A stretch of DNA of 64,000 nucleotides from contig NZ_AFNU02000006.1 in assembly GCF_000215935.2 (NCBI RefSeq), positions 62,001 through 126,000 on the forward strand, read 5' to 3'. Shown in pieces: positions 9,547 through 16,960 of the stretch; position 1 is the stretch's first letter, and every line of letters begins with the position of its first letter. The position numbers and the translations under genes are program-made. Source of the stretch: Haloplasma contractile SSD-17B. GTDB taxonomy: Bacteria; Bacillota_I; Bacilli_A; Haloplasmatales; Haloplasmataceae. Under the pieces are notes generated by a model. That model made no database searches, was not told the origin of the DNA, and saw only the letters and a list, made by a program, of their open reading frames with translations.

Positions 9547-10032
9547 ATGAAAATTTTAATTGTTTATGCAACAAAGTACGGGAGTACTACAAAAGCAACA
9601 CTAAAATTAAAGGAAGCATTAAATGAAGAGGTATCTATAGTCAATATTATGGAAAATAGCCTATTACCAAAATTGCAAAACTACGATTGTGTAATCTTGG
9701 GTGGTTCAATCTATATGGGAAAAATCCAAAAGCAAATCAGAAATTATGTAGATGCGAATTTATCGCAATTAATGACTAAACGTATAGGATTGTTTATTTG
9801 TGCAGGTTCGCCAAATAAAAGCGACCGAGAACAAGAATTTGTGAATGCTTTTCCAAAAAAACTATATGATCATGCAGTGTGTAAATCGTTGTTTGGATAC
9901 CAGATTGATTATGAAAAAATGAAATGGCACGACAAGTTTATTATGAGAATTGTTAGTAAAAGTAAAGAAAGTGTGTTTGAATTATCGGAAGAGGTTATCG
10001 AACAATTTGCAAAAACAATAAAAAGTAGCTAA
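9547..10032 (+). CDS. Flavodoxin-domain protein (HemG-like)
   Basis: 161 residues, flavodoxin fold. It begins MKILIVYATKYGSTTKA, where residues 9-15 form the FMN-phosphate loop; LGGSIYMGKIQ and FICAGSP are typical of the flavodoxin_5/protoporphyrinogen-oxidase-like group, where FMN is bound non-covalently. Substrate assignment to HemG is not safe, since many homologues are general flavodoxins. The SD GGGAGG is 7 bases before the ATG, and the gene lies directly after the FMN_bind gene. A terminator overlaps its stop codon. Confidence 0.82.
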   Translation: MKILIVYATKYGSTTKATLKLKEALNEEVSIVNIMENSLLPKLQNYDCVILGGSIYMGKIQKQIRNYVDANLSQLMTKRIGLFICAGSPNKSDREQEFVNAFPKKLYDHAVCKSLFGYQIDYEKMKWHDKFIMRIVSKSKESVFELSEEVIEQFAKTIKSS

Positions 10033-10048
10033 AAACAGCTGCTTTTTT
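10023..10048 (+). terminator. Rho-independent terminator overlapping the flavodoxin stop
   Basis: AAGTAGCT pairs with AGCTGCTT (8 bp, one G-U) around AAAAAC and runs into six T. Confidence 0.8.
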
Positions 10049-10098
10049 CATTTAAGATTTTTAAAATGTAAAAAAATGTAAAATAATTACTAATTTGT

Positions 10099-10128
10099 TT
10101 GTCGTATGAGGTGTTGATTTGTTATAAT
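10099..10128 (+). promoter_or_regulatory. Promoter for the methyltransferase-like and GH3 genes
   Basis: TTGTCG at 10099-10104, an 18-base spacer, then the extended -10 TGTTATAAT at 10120-10128. The start codon follows 71 bases later. Confidence 0.65.
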
Positions 10129-10199
10129 AGGTAAGTGATTATTTAAAAATGAAGGAAATACTAGTTGAATGGCGTATATAGTCAGAAGGATGGAGTAGT

Positions 10200-10772
10200 A
10201 TGATTTATGTTTTAATAGGTATTTTTTCTTTTGTTTTAATGTTTTTATTTGACGTGTTTACACTATACGATCGTCCCTACTTGAAGCGGTTTTTTGGGAT
10301 TATTGGATTATCTCTATTCATTTACTCAACTATTCAGGTTATTGTTCATTCAGATCGTATTAATTTACCACTCGAAGTGCAACTAGTAGCAGGTATCTTA
10401 TGTTTATTGTCCCTACTATTATTAGTATTTTCATTGTTTATAGAGGTATCGTTTATAAAGACTTATGGAAATGAAACGCACAATAACAATTTAGTGAATA
10501 CAGGAACGTATGCACTTTGTAGACATCCGGGTGTACTATGGTTTGCTTTTATTTTTTTGTTCTTATTTCTTTTTACAGGAGCAGAATTATTAATAATTGC
10601 AGGAATTAGCTGGACCCTAATGGATGTCATTTATATTTTATTGCAAGAACGCTATATATTTAATCATATGTTTAAGAGTTATCCTGAGTATCAAAAAACA
10701 ACACCGATGTTGATACCAAATAGGACAAGCATTAATAAGTGTATAGAGACAATTATCTTTATTAATAAATAA
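10200..10772 (+). CDS. Isoprenylcysteine/phospholipid methyltransferase-like membrane protein
   Basis: 190 residues with about five membrane segments. The C-terminal half has the ICMT/PEMT signature: LVNTGTYALCRHPGVLWF near residues 99-116 (cf. GxYxxxRHP, which helps bind S-adenosylmethionine) and a closing E..F......YPEYQ motif. Such enzymes methylate membrane-associated substrates; the substrate here is unknown. GGATGGAG lies just before the ATG. The GH3-type gene starts 54 bases downstream of the stop, so the two are probably one transcript. Confidence 0.75.
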   Translation: MIYVLIGIFSFVLMFLFDVFTLYDRPYLKRFFGIIGLSLFIYSTIQVIVHSDRINLPLEVQLVAGILCLLSLLLLVFSLFIEVSFIKTYGNETHNNNLVNTGTYALCRHPGVLWFAFIFLFLFLFTGAELLIIAGISWTLMDVIYILLQERYIFNHMFKSYPEYQKTTPMLIPNRTSINKCIETIIFINK

Positions 10773-10826
10773 GAGGGTAATTAAATAAACAAATTAGATA
10801 CGTTTTAAAATGGAGGGATGATTTAC

Positions 10827-12404
10827 ATGGCAACATTACAAGAACTACTAAAAAATAACGAGTATGAAAAGATTTGGGATAAATATTGCGGGTTTCTAGA
10901 TTTATCGATAGAGGAATTTATGCAAATTCAGGAACGTTTATTAATGGAACAAATTGAAATTTTATCAAATAGTAAAATTGGTAAAAAAATCATGGGTGAG
11001 GGGGTTAAGCCAACATCTATTGAGGAATTTAGAAAGACAGTCCCACTAACTACTTATGAAGACTATGCCGATATACTTCTTGAAAAAAAAGTTGACGCTT
11101 TACCTATAGATCCACAATATTGGATTAAGACAACCTGGAAGGGTGGAACTCACGATACAAAACTAGCTCCTTACTCTAAGGAAATGATTGACGAACATAC
11201 AAAGTCATTTATTGCAAGTTTAATTTTATCGACAAGTAAAAGGCGGGGACATTTTGATGTTCGCGTATTTGACAAATTCTTATATGGGATGGCACCACTT
11301 CCTTACCTAACTGGACTAGTGCCACATGCGCTTCAAAATGAGATTGAGTTTACTTATCTACCCTCATTAAAAGAAGCTGAAACGTTAGGGTTTAGAGAAC
11401 GTAATAAAGTTGGCTTTGAACTAGCCTTAAATAATGGTGTAGACTTTTTCTTTGGATTATCAAGTGTCCTTGTTAAAATTGGTGAAGACTTTATGAAGGG
11501 ACCAGACTCGAAGAATAAAACTAAAACAAAGATACGCCCTTCAAATCTTAGGATGATTGGACGATTCGCTAAAGCATTTGTAAAAAATAAAATCTTTAAT
11601 AAGCCACTATTACCTAAAGACCTTTTTAAATTTAAAGGAATAATATGTGCAGGAACTGATACAAGGGCGTTTAAGGATAAAATAGAGCGTTTATGGGGAA
11701 CGAAACCTCTAGAATTATTTGGTGGAACGGAAATTGCAACAGTAGGTGTTGAATCATGGAGGAGAAATGGACTGACGTTCTTCCCAGACGTTAACTTTTT
11801 AGAGTTTATCCCAGAAGCCGAATCAAAGCGTAGTCTGTATGATCAAACTTATATTCCAACTACAGTCCTATTAAATGAGTTAGAACCAGGAAAGCGATAT
11901 GAACTTGTTACGACTAAGTTTAGAGGTGGCGTATTTGCAAGATATCGTGTTGGTGATATGATTGAATGTGTATCTACAAACGATTCTCTACACGGTATAA
12001 ATTTACCTCAATTCAATTATGTAGATCGTATTTCAAATGTAATTGACTTAGCAGGTTTCACAAGAATTACAGAGGGTACAATTGAACAAGCCTTTCAACT
12101 GTCGGATTTAAAAGTAAACGATTGGATTGCCTGTAAAGAATATGAAAATAATGAGCCGATACTAAATTTATATCTTGAAACCGATCAAACCGACAATTTA
12201 AAAGAACAAACATTAAAGGATATTGTACATAGACATCTTAAGGAATTAGATTCAGATTACCGCGATATCGAATCTCTATTAGGTCGTGACCCATTAAAAC
12301 TTACCGTACTTGAAAGTGGAACATTTAAAGCATACAAAGAGAATAATGGTACAATGATTAAAATCAATCCGAGTAGAGAAGCAGTAAATAAGCTAGTTGG
12401 TTAA
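10827..12404 (+). CDS. GH3-family acyl-adenylate-forming protein
   Basis: 525 residues from the ATG at 10827; an in-frame ATG nine bases earlier touches the ribosome site GGAGGG and is less likely. The whole protein follows the GH3 auxin-responsive family: TTWKGGT where related proteins have the phosphate-binding loop, LFGGTEIATVGVES as the adenylate-binding segment, YELVTTKFRGGVFARYRVGDMIE, and a small mobile C-terminal domain. Plant GH3 enzymes couple amino acids to acyl acids through acyl-AMP; bacterial members lack a settled role. Its likely operon partner is the methyltransferase-like protein, suggesting lipid or small-acid modification (inference). Confidence 0.85.
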   Translation: MATLQELLKNNEYEKIWDKYCGFLDLSIEEFMQIQERLLMEQIEILSNSKIGKKIMGEGVKPTSIEEFRKTVPLTTYEDYADILLEKKVDALPIDPQYWIKTTWKGGTHDTKLAPYSKEMIDEHTKSFIASLILSTSKRRGHFDVRVFDKFLYGMAPLPYLTGLVPHALQNEIEFTYLPSLKEAETLGFRERNKVGFELALNNGVDFFFGLSSVLVKIGEDFMKGPDSKNKTKTKIRPSNLRMIGRFAKAFVKNKIFNKPLLPKDLFKFKGIICAGTDTRAFKDKIERLWGTKPLELFGGTEIATVGVESWRRNGLTFFPDVNFLEFIPEAESKRSLYDQTYIPTTVLLNELEPGKRYELVTTKFRGGVFARYRVGDMIECVSTNDSLHGINLPQFNYVDRISNVIDLAGFTRITEGTIEQAFQLSDLKVNDWIACKEYENNEPILNLYLETDQTDNLKEQTLKDIVHRHLKELDSDYRDIESLLGRDPLKLTVLESGTFKAYKENNGTMIKINPSREAVNKLVG

Positions 12405-12415
12405 TATTATATTTT

Positions 12416-12467
12416 AATACGCTCTGTTTATATGGTATAATAAACAGAGCGTATTCCTTATTTTTTG
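12416..12467 (+). terminator. Strong terminator with a perfect 16-bp stem after the GH3 gene
   Basis: Arms 12416-12431 and 12440-12455 pair perfectly around an eight-base loop; a T-rich tract with six T follows. The TATAAT-like string inside the loop and stem is part of this hairpin. Confidence 0.9.
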
Positions 12468-12526
12468 ATAAAAATTGACAGTCATATTAAAGAATGACTT
12501 AATAGAATTTAATATTATTCTAGGGG

Positions 12527-12552
12527 ATACTAAACGACTAGTTTAGTATAAT
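12527..12552 (+). promoter_or_regulatory. Palindrome overlapping the -10 of the GGDEF/HD-GYP gene
   Basis: Arms ATACTAAAC (12527-12535) and GTTTAGTAT (12541-12549) are perfect 9-bp inverted repeats around GACTA. The right arm overlaps TATAAT at 12547-12552, so a bound protein would block RNA polymerase. No T run follows, which argues against a terminator. Confidence 0.5.
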
Positions 12553-12573
12553 TGTAAAAAGAGGGTGGTAATT

Positions 12574-15096
12574 ATGACATACTTAACAATTATTCCTTTT
12601 GTGGGATTCATTTGTTATACAATTCTTTTCTCTATTTTAATGGGATCTAGAAAAAACAAACTTGCGAGAAACTTTATTTACTATATTATTTCAATGATTA
12701 TATGGAGTCTAGGGTCTTTTTTAATGCGCACAGACTTACCACCTAGTCATTTATTTTGGAATCGAATATTATGTACTGGATTAATCAGTTTTCCTGTGTT
12801 ATTTTATCAGTTTACTCTAGTATTGACTAAACACCGCAATCAAAAGTTTCTCCTTTATGCAGGCTATGTTTTAGCTCTACTTTTTCACATTGCAAATGTA
12901 TCCGGCTTGATTATAGAAAAAGTAATGATTGGTGATCAAGGCCGTCTTATTTATAAATTAGGACCACTTGCACCGATTATGGCGGTTTGGGGATTAATTT
13001 ATTTATTAATCTCATTTTATCAAATCTATAGAAAGGTTCAAAAGGGCGAAATACCATTTGTTCGGGTTAAATTAATCCTACATGGGTTAATTCTTGTCAT
13101 CATTGGTGCTATGCTAAACTTTATAGAGTCTATAGGCCAATACCCATTTGATATTATATTAAATACTATTAATGCCATTTTAATTACGTATTCTATATAT
13201 CGTTATAAGTTTTTAGAAATTAAACTAATTGTTAAAAAAGGAATAACTTACTCTCTTTATACATTAATTTTAACAGGGGTTTATATTGTTTCCATTTTTG
13301 GTGTTCAACAATTTTTGAGAGAAGTTATCGGTTATACCAATATGACGGCAATGATGGCAGTTGCTGTTATATTAGCACTTATTTTTCAACCTATTAAAAA
13401 TCTTATTCAGCATTGGATTGACAAACTATTTTATCGCGAAAACTTAGATCATAAGGCCATACTAAAAGAGTTTAGTCGTGATATTAATAATATACTAGAC
13501 CTTGATGAGATAACGGATTGTTTAAAGAAAACTGTTCAAAAAGGACTACAACCCAGTAATGTAACCATTGCTTTAAAGCGAGAAGGATATGATTACTTCT
13601 ATATCTATGATTCTTTAAATCAGAACAAATGGTGTGATGAATTAAAGTATGGTGAATCCCACCCGATTGTAGAGTGGTTTTATGATGGGAACCCCGTTCT
13701 AACCATTGGACAAATTGAAAATTCTCAACACTTTGCCAGTCTATGGGGGAAAGAGAAGAAACAACTCTCTAAATTAGAATTAGAGTTGATTGTACCAATT
13801 TTATACCGCGAAGAATTAATGGGATTATTCATTCTATCTGAAAATAAATCAGGTGAGGCTTATACAAAAGCTGAGATAGATCTATTATCCACCCTTGTAA
13901 ATAATGCTGCTGCTGTAATTGAAAATGCTAAACTTTATGAATTTGCTAAGAATCAAGCAATTACAGATGGATTGACAAAGTTACATAACCACCGCTATTT
14001 CCATGATCGGTTAAAAGAAATTGTAAATAAAGAACTTTATGATGTCTTTTCAATTGCCATGATTGATGTTGATTTATTTAAATTTTATAATGATTTTTAT
14101 GGTCACTCGGCAGGTGATCGTGCGTTAATTCGAATAGCGGAGGTGTTAAGAGATAATACGTATGAGAATGACATAGTCGTTCGTTACGGGGGCGAAGAAT
14201 TTGCTATTATCTATCCTAACATATTAGGAGAAGATTCGTATAAAGCACTTGAAAAAATTAGAAAAGCTGTTGAAAATACATTTGCATCAAATAAAAATTA
14301 TAGTGATTTTATTACTATAAGTGCTGGTGTTGCAAATTATCCTGGAGATGGTAAAACAATTGAAGACGTGCTTGATGCTGCTGACCGTGCTATGTATGAA
14401 GCGAAGCATAGTGGAAGGAATAAAGTGGTACTGTATTCCTATGAAGAAGATAAAGAGACAAACAATTATATTAACGATCAAAGTATGCAGGATAGTATAA
14501 AATCAGCATATTTATCATCGATATATGCACTAGCTGCAACTATTGACGCTAAAGATAGTTATACATATGGTCACTCTGAAAATGTGGCAAACCTTGCAGT
14601 CGAGCTAGGTAAGGCTGCTTTATTTAATGACAAACAATTAGAAATTGTAAAGAATGCCGGATTACTACATGATATTGGGAAAATAGGAATACCGGAAAGT
14701 ATTTTAACAAAACCAGATCGATTAACGGAAGAAGAACAGAAAATTATGCGTAAACATGTCGATATCTCGATTACTATAATTAAACATGTTCCTAATCTAA
14801 TTGAGGTCATTCCTTCTATTATGAGTCACCATGAACGCTATGATGGAAAAGGGTATCCACGTGGAATGAAAGGTGAAAGTATTCCGATTGAGGGTAGGTG
14901 TTTATGTATTGTTGATTCATTCGATGCAATGATTACAGACCGCCCTTATCGTAAAGGATTAACCGTAACTCAGGCGATAAATGAATTACGAACGAATAAA
15001 GGAAAACAATTTGACCCAGAACTAACAGATATCTTTATTTCATTGGTTATTGAAGGAAAGATAGATGAAATCACCATTCTGAATCGTACAGCATAA
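12574..15096 (+). CDS. Membrane sensor with GAF, GGDEF and HD-GYP domains (c-di-GMP turnover)
   Basis: 840 residues from the ATG at 12574; the ribosome site GAGGGTGG is well spaced for it, while the in-frame GTG at 12565 lies inside that site. Order: about eight membrane segments (1-240, resembling the 7TM sensor of histidine kinases), a GAF-like domain (290-455), GGDEF domain (about 460-620) with RYGGEEF near residue 538, then HD-GYP domain with HDIGKIGIP near 699 and HHERYDGKGYP near 751. GGEEF is an active-type signature; the RxxD inhibitory site is absent (YEND instead). It probably both makes and degrades c-di-GMP in response to a membrane or small-molecule signal. Transcribed alone between two terminators. 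Confidence 0.92.
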   Translation: MTYLTIIPFVGFICYTILFSILMGSRKNKLARNFIYYIISMIIWSLGSFLMRTDLPPSHLFWNRILCTGLISFPVLFYQFTLVLTKHRNQKFLLYAGYVLALLFHIANVSGLIIEKVMIGDQGRLIYKLGPLAPIMAVWGLIYLLISFYQIYRKVQKGEIPFVRVKLILHGLILVIIGAMLNFIESIGQYPFDIILNTINAILITYSIYRYKFLEIKLIVKKGITYSLYTLILTGVYIVSIFGVQQFLREVIGYTNMTAMMAVAVILALIFQPIKNLIQHWIDKLFYRENLDHKAILKEFSRDINNILDLDEITDCLKKTVQKGLQPSNVTIALKREGYDYFYIYDSLNQNKWCDELKYGESHPIVEWFYDGNPVLTIGQIENSQHFASLWGKEKKQLSKLELELIVPILYREELMGLFILSENKSGEAYTKAEIDLLSTLVNNAAAVIENAKLYEFAKNQAITDGLTKLHNHRYFHDRLKEIVNKELYDVFSIAMIDVDLFKFYNDFYGHSAGDRALIRIAEVLRDNTYENDIVVRYGGEEFAIIYPNILGEDSYKALEKIRKAVENTFASNKNYSDFITISAGVANYPGDGKTIEDVLDAADRAMYEAKHSGRNKVVLYSYEEDKETNNYINDQSMQDSIKSAYLSSIYALAATIDAKDSYTYGHSENVANLAVELGKAALFNDKQLEIVKNAGLLHDIGKIGIPESILTKPDRLTEEEQKIMRKHVDISITIIKHVPNLIEVIPSIMSHHERYDGKGYPRGMKGESIPIEGRCLCIVDSFDAMITDRPYRKGLTVTQAINELRTNKGKQFDPELTDIFISLVIEGKIDEITILNRTA

Positions 15097-15124
15097 TAGT
15101 TAATTTCATATAGGATTTAATTTT

Positions 15125-15150
15125 AGGTAACCTTCAGGGTTACCTTTTTT
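15125..15150 (+). terminator. Rho-independent terminator after the c-di-GMP gene
   Basis: AGGTAACC pairs with GGTTACCT around five bases, followed by T. Confidence 0.85.
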
Positions 15151-15220
15151 ATGGCAAAAGACCATATTACTACTGTGAATTTAACAATACACAATGAGAT
15201 ATCTAAAGAAAGCATTTTGG

Positions 15221-15250
15221 TTGAGCTGACACTTTACTATCTTTTATAAT
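15221..15250 (+). promoter_or_regulatory. Promoter for the NhaC-type antiporter
   Basis: TTGAGC at 15221-15226, an 18-base spacer, then TATAAT at 15245-15250. Confidence 0.6.
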
Positions 15251-15293
15251 AATGTTAGGATTATAAATTTATACGAAAAGAAAGGATGATAAA

Positions 15294-16718
15294 ATCAATA
15301 CATCATTACTACTTGCACTTATACCGGCAATAACTGCAATCATTATAGCTATGATTAGTAAAAAAATTGTTCCTTCCTTATTAATTGGACTCTGGATAGG
15401 AAGTTTTATAGTAAATCCAGGTATTATAGAATCAACCTCACAAATGGTAATTTATATGGTTGATACTTTAGGTCAACCAGGAAATCTGAATATTCTCATT
15501 TTTATGTACACATTCAGTGGATTAGTGGCTGTAATTCAGCAGTCTGGTGGTGTACAAGGGTTCTCTAAATTTGTATCTAGATATGCATCAGGTAAAAAGA
15601 GGACCTTAATGTGGGTGTGGTTCTTAGCACCGATTACATTTATTGATTGTGCGTTTCGAGTCATTGCAACAGGCTCAATAATGAAGAAGAATATTGAGAA
15701 AGAAGATATAACAAAAGAGAAATATGCTTTTATGCTGAATAATTCGGCTAGTCCTATTGTGGCTATGATTCCCATTGGTACTGCATTCGTAGGTTATATG
15801 GTAGGAGTCGTACAAAGTGGACTAGATGTTGTAGGTAGCAGTGAATCGGCATATTTACTTTTTGTAAAAAGTATACCTTATAATTTATTTAGTATTGCAT
15901 CGTTCGTAGTTATATCTTTATATTTCCTTAATGTGATTCGTTTTAAGCAAGATGAGGATGGTTCATATAACCAAAGTTCTAGTACAAATCAAGGTAATCA
16001 TATGTCTAGTATGAATAATGTCAATAATGATGCCAAACCTAAAGCATCGAATTTAGTTATACCTATACTAGTTCTAATTCCGCTGAGTACCTATCTAATG
16101 TACTGGACAGGTACTAAAAATGTTCAAAACGGAAACATAATTGCTATATTTGAAAAAGCTGATGCATCGCATGCAATCCTTATTGCACTTATATTTACAG
16201 TTATCCTGTCAGTCATCTGGTATCGTATACAACAGATTAAAATTAAGGATATGATTCAAAAATTTATCTCAGGTGGTAATCGAATTATGAAGACGATCAT
16301 TATATTAGCAGTTGCCTGGCCAATAGCTGTTGTATCAAAAGATTTAGGATTGCCAGATCTTATCGATCATACAGTAGGTCCCTTTATACCCTCTGCATTA
16401 GTGCCTGCACTCGTATTTATAGTAACCTGTTTTGTTGCATTTTTTATGGGATCTTCGTGGGCGAGTTGGTCTTTAATGATGCCTCTTGCCATACCGTTGA
16501 TCGCTGCAACTGGTGGAAGTCTACCACTTGTAATAGGAGCAGTATTTGCAGGGGGAACATTTGGAGATGTAACCTCTCCGTTATCAGGAATGGTCGCAAT
16601 GTCCTCTGGTATAGCAGGAGCTGATCTTATGAAGTACGTACGATATGAATTACCTTATAATTTACTGGCAGCGTTTATAGCTACAATAGGATTTTTAATT
16701 ATTCCGATTGTGTTTTAA
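15294..16718 (+). CDS. NhaC family Na+/H+ (or dicarboxylate/proton) antiporter, with non-canonical start
   Basis: Multi-pass membrane protein of about 474 residues. The region NNSASPIVAMIPIGTAF, the FMGSSWASWSLMMP segment and the Asp-containing GGTFGDVTSPLSG identify the NhaC/MleN superfamily. The first ATG in frame (15351) would remove part of the first membrane helix. Upstream the same frame encodes NTSLLLALIPAITAIIIA, a normal family N-terminus, and AAAGG (15281-15285) is perfectly spaced for codon ATC at 15294. No ATG, GTG or TTG exists in frame between the stop at 15264 and 15351. So initiation may use AUC, or the start codon is mutated or misread. A terminator follows. Confidence 0.82.
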   Translation: MNTSLLLALIPAITAIIIAMISKKIVPSLLIGLWIGSFIVNPGIIESTSQMVIYMVDTLGQPGNLNILIFMYTFSGLVAVIQQSGGVQGFSKFVSRYASGKKRTLMWVWFLAPITFIDCAFRVIATGSIMKKNIEKEDITKEKYAFMLNNSASPIVAMIPIGTAFVGYMVGVVQSGLDVVGSSESAYLLFVKSIPYNLFSIASFVVISLYFLNVIRFKQDEDGSYNQSSSTNQGNHMSSMNNVNNDAKPKASNLVIPILVLIPLSTYLMYWTGTKNVQNGNIIAIFEKADASHAILIALIFTVILSVIWYRIQQIKIKDMIQKFISGGNRIMKTIIILAVAWPIAVVSKDLGLPDLIDHTVGPFIPSALVPALVFIVTCFVAFFMGSSWASWSLMMPLAIPLIAATGGSLPLVIGAVFAGGTFGDVTSPLSGMVAMSSGIAGADLMKYVRYELPYNLLAAFIATIGFLIIPIVF

Positions 16719-16787
16719 CATTTATTTAATGGACAATTAATTATAATGTGTAGATACTGTATCATTCATAAATACACTAAAAATTGG

Positions 16788-16830
16788 GAATGACTAACAG
16801 GTGAACGATTGGTTAGTCATTCTTTTTTTT
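16788..16830 (+). terminator. Rho-independent terminator after the NhaC gene
   Basis: GAATGACTAAC (16788-16798) pairs perfectly with GTTAGTCATTC (16812-16822), then eight T. Confidence 0.9.
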
Positions 16831-16859
16831 ATTAAAAAATGAAAATATTATATGAGGAC

Positions 16860-16888
16860 TTGACAAATACTGTAATATTATATATCAT
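16860..16888 (+). promoter_or_regulatory. Sigma-A promoter of htpG
   Basis: TTGACA (16860-16865), a 17-base spacer and TATCAT (16883-16888). The predicted start site is about 10 bases before the CIRCE element. Confidence 0.75.
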
Positions 16889-16904
16889 ATGTTTGATATG
16901 AACA

Positions 16905-16931
16905 TTAGCACTCGATTAAGTAGATTGCTAA
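16905..16931 (+). promoter_or_regulatory. CIRCE operator (HrcA binding site)
   Basis: TTAGCACTC, nine bases, then GATTGCTAA. This matches the CIRCE consensus TTAGCACTC-N9-GAGTGCTAA with one mismatch in 18. It lies in the htpG leader, 30 bases before the start codon, as expected for HrcA repression relieved by heat or misfolded protein. Confidence 0.88.
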
Positions 16932-16960
16932 CAACATTAAACTATAGGAGGTTATACAGG

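Noticed and set aside
9127-10032. FMN-binding protein and flavodoxin are in the same frame, separated by one TAG and eight codons, suggesting a read-through fusion.
   Set aside because: The flavodoxin has its own GGGAGG site and a normal start. A shared frame happens one time in three.
12433-12441. TGGTATAAT as an extended -10 promoter.
   Set aside because: It forms the loop and stem of the perfect GH3 terminator.
16889-16960. Longer HtpG N-terminus from ATG 16889.
   Set aside because: It would translate the CIRCE operator; the AGGAGGT-led ATG at 16961 begins the conserved protein.
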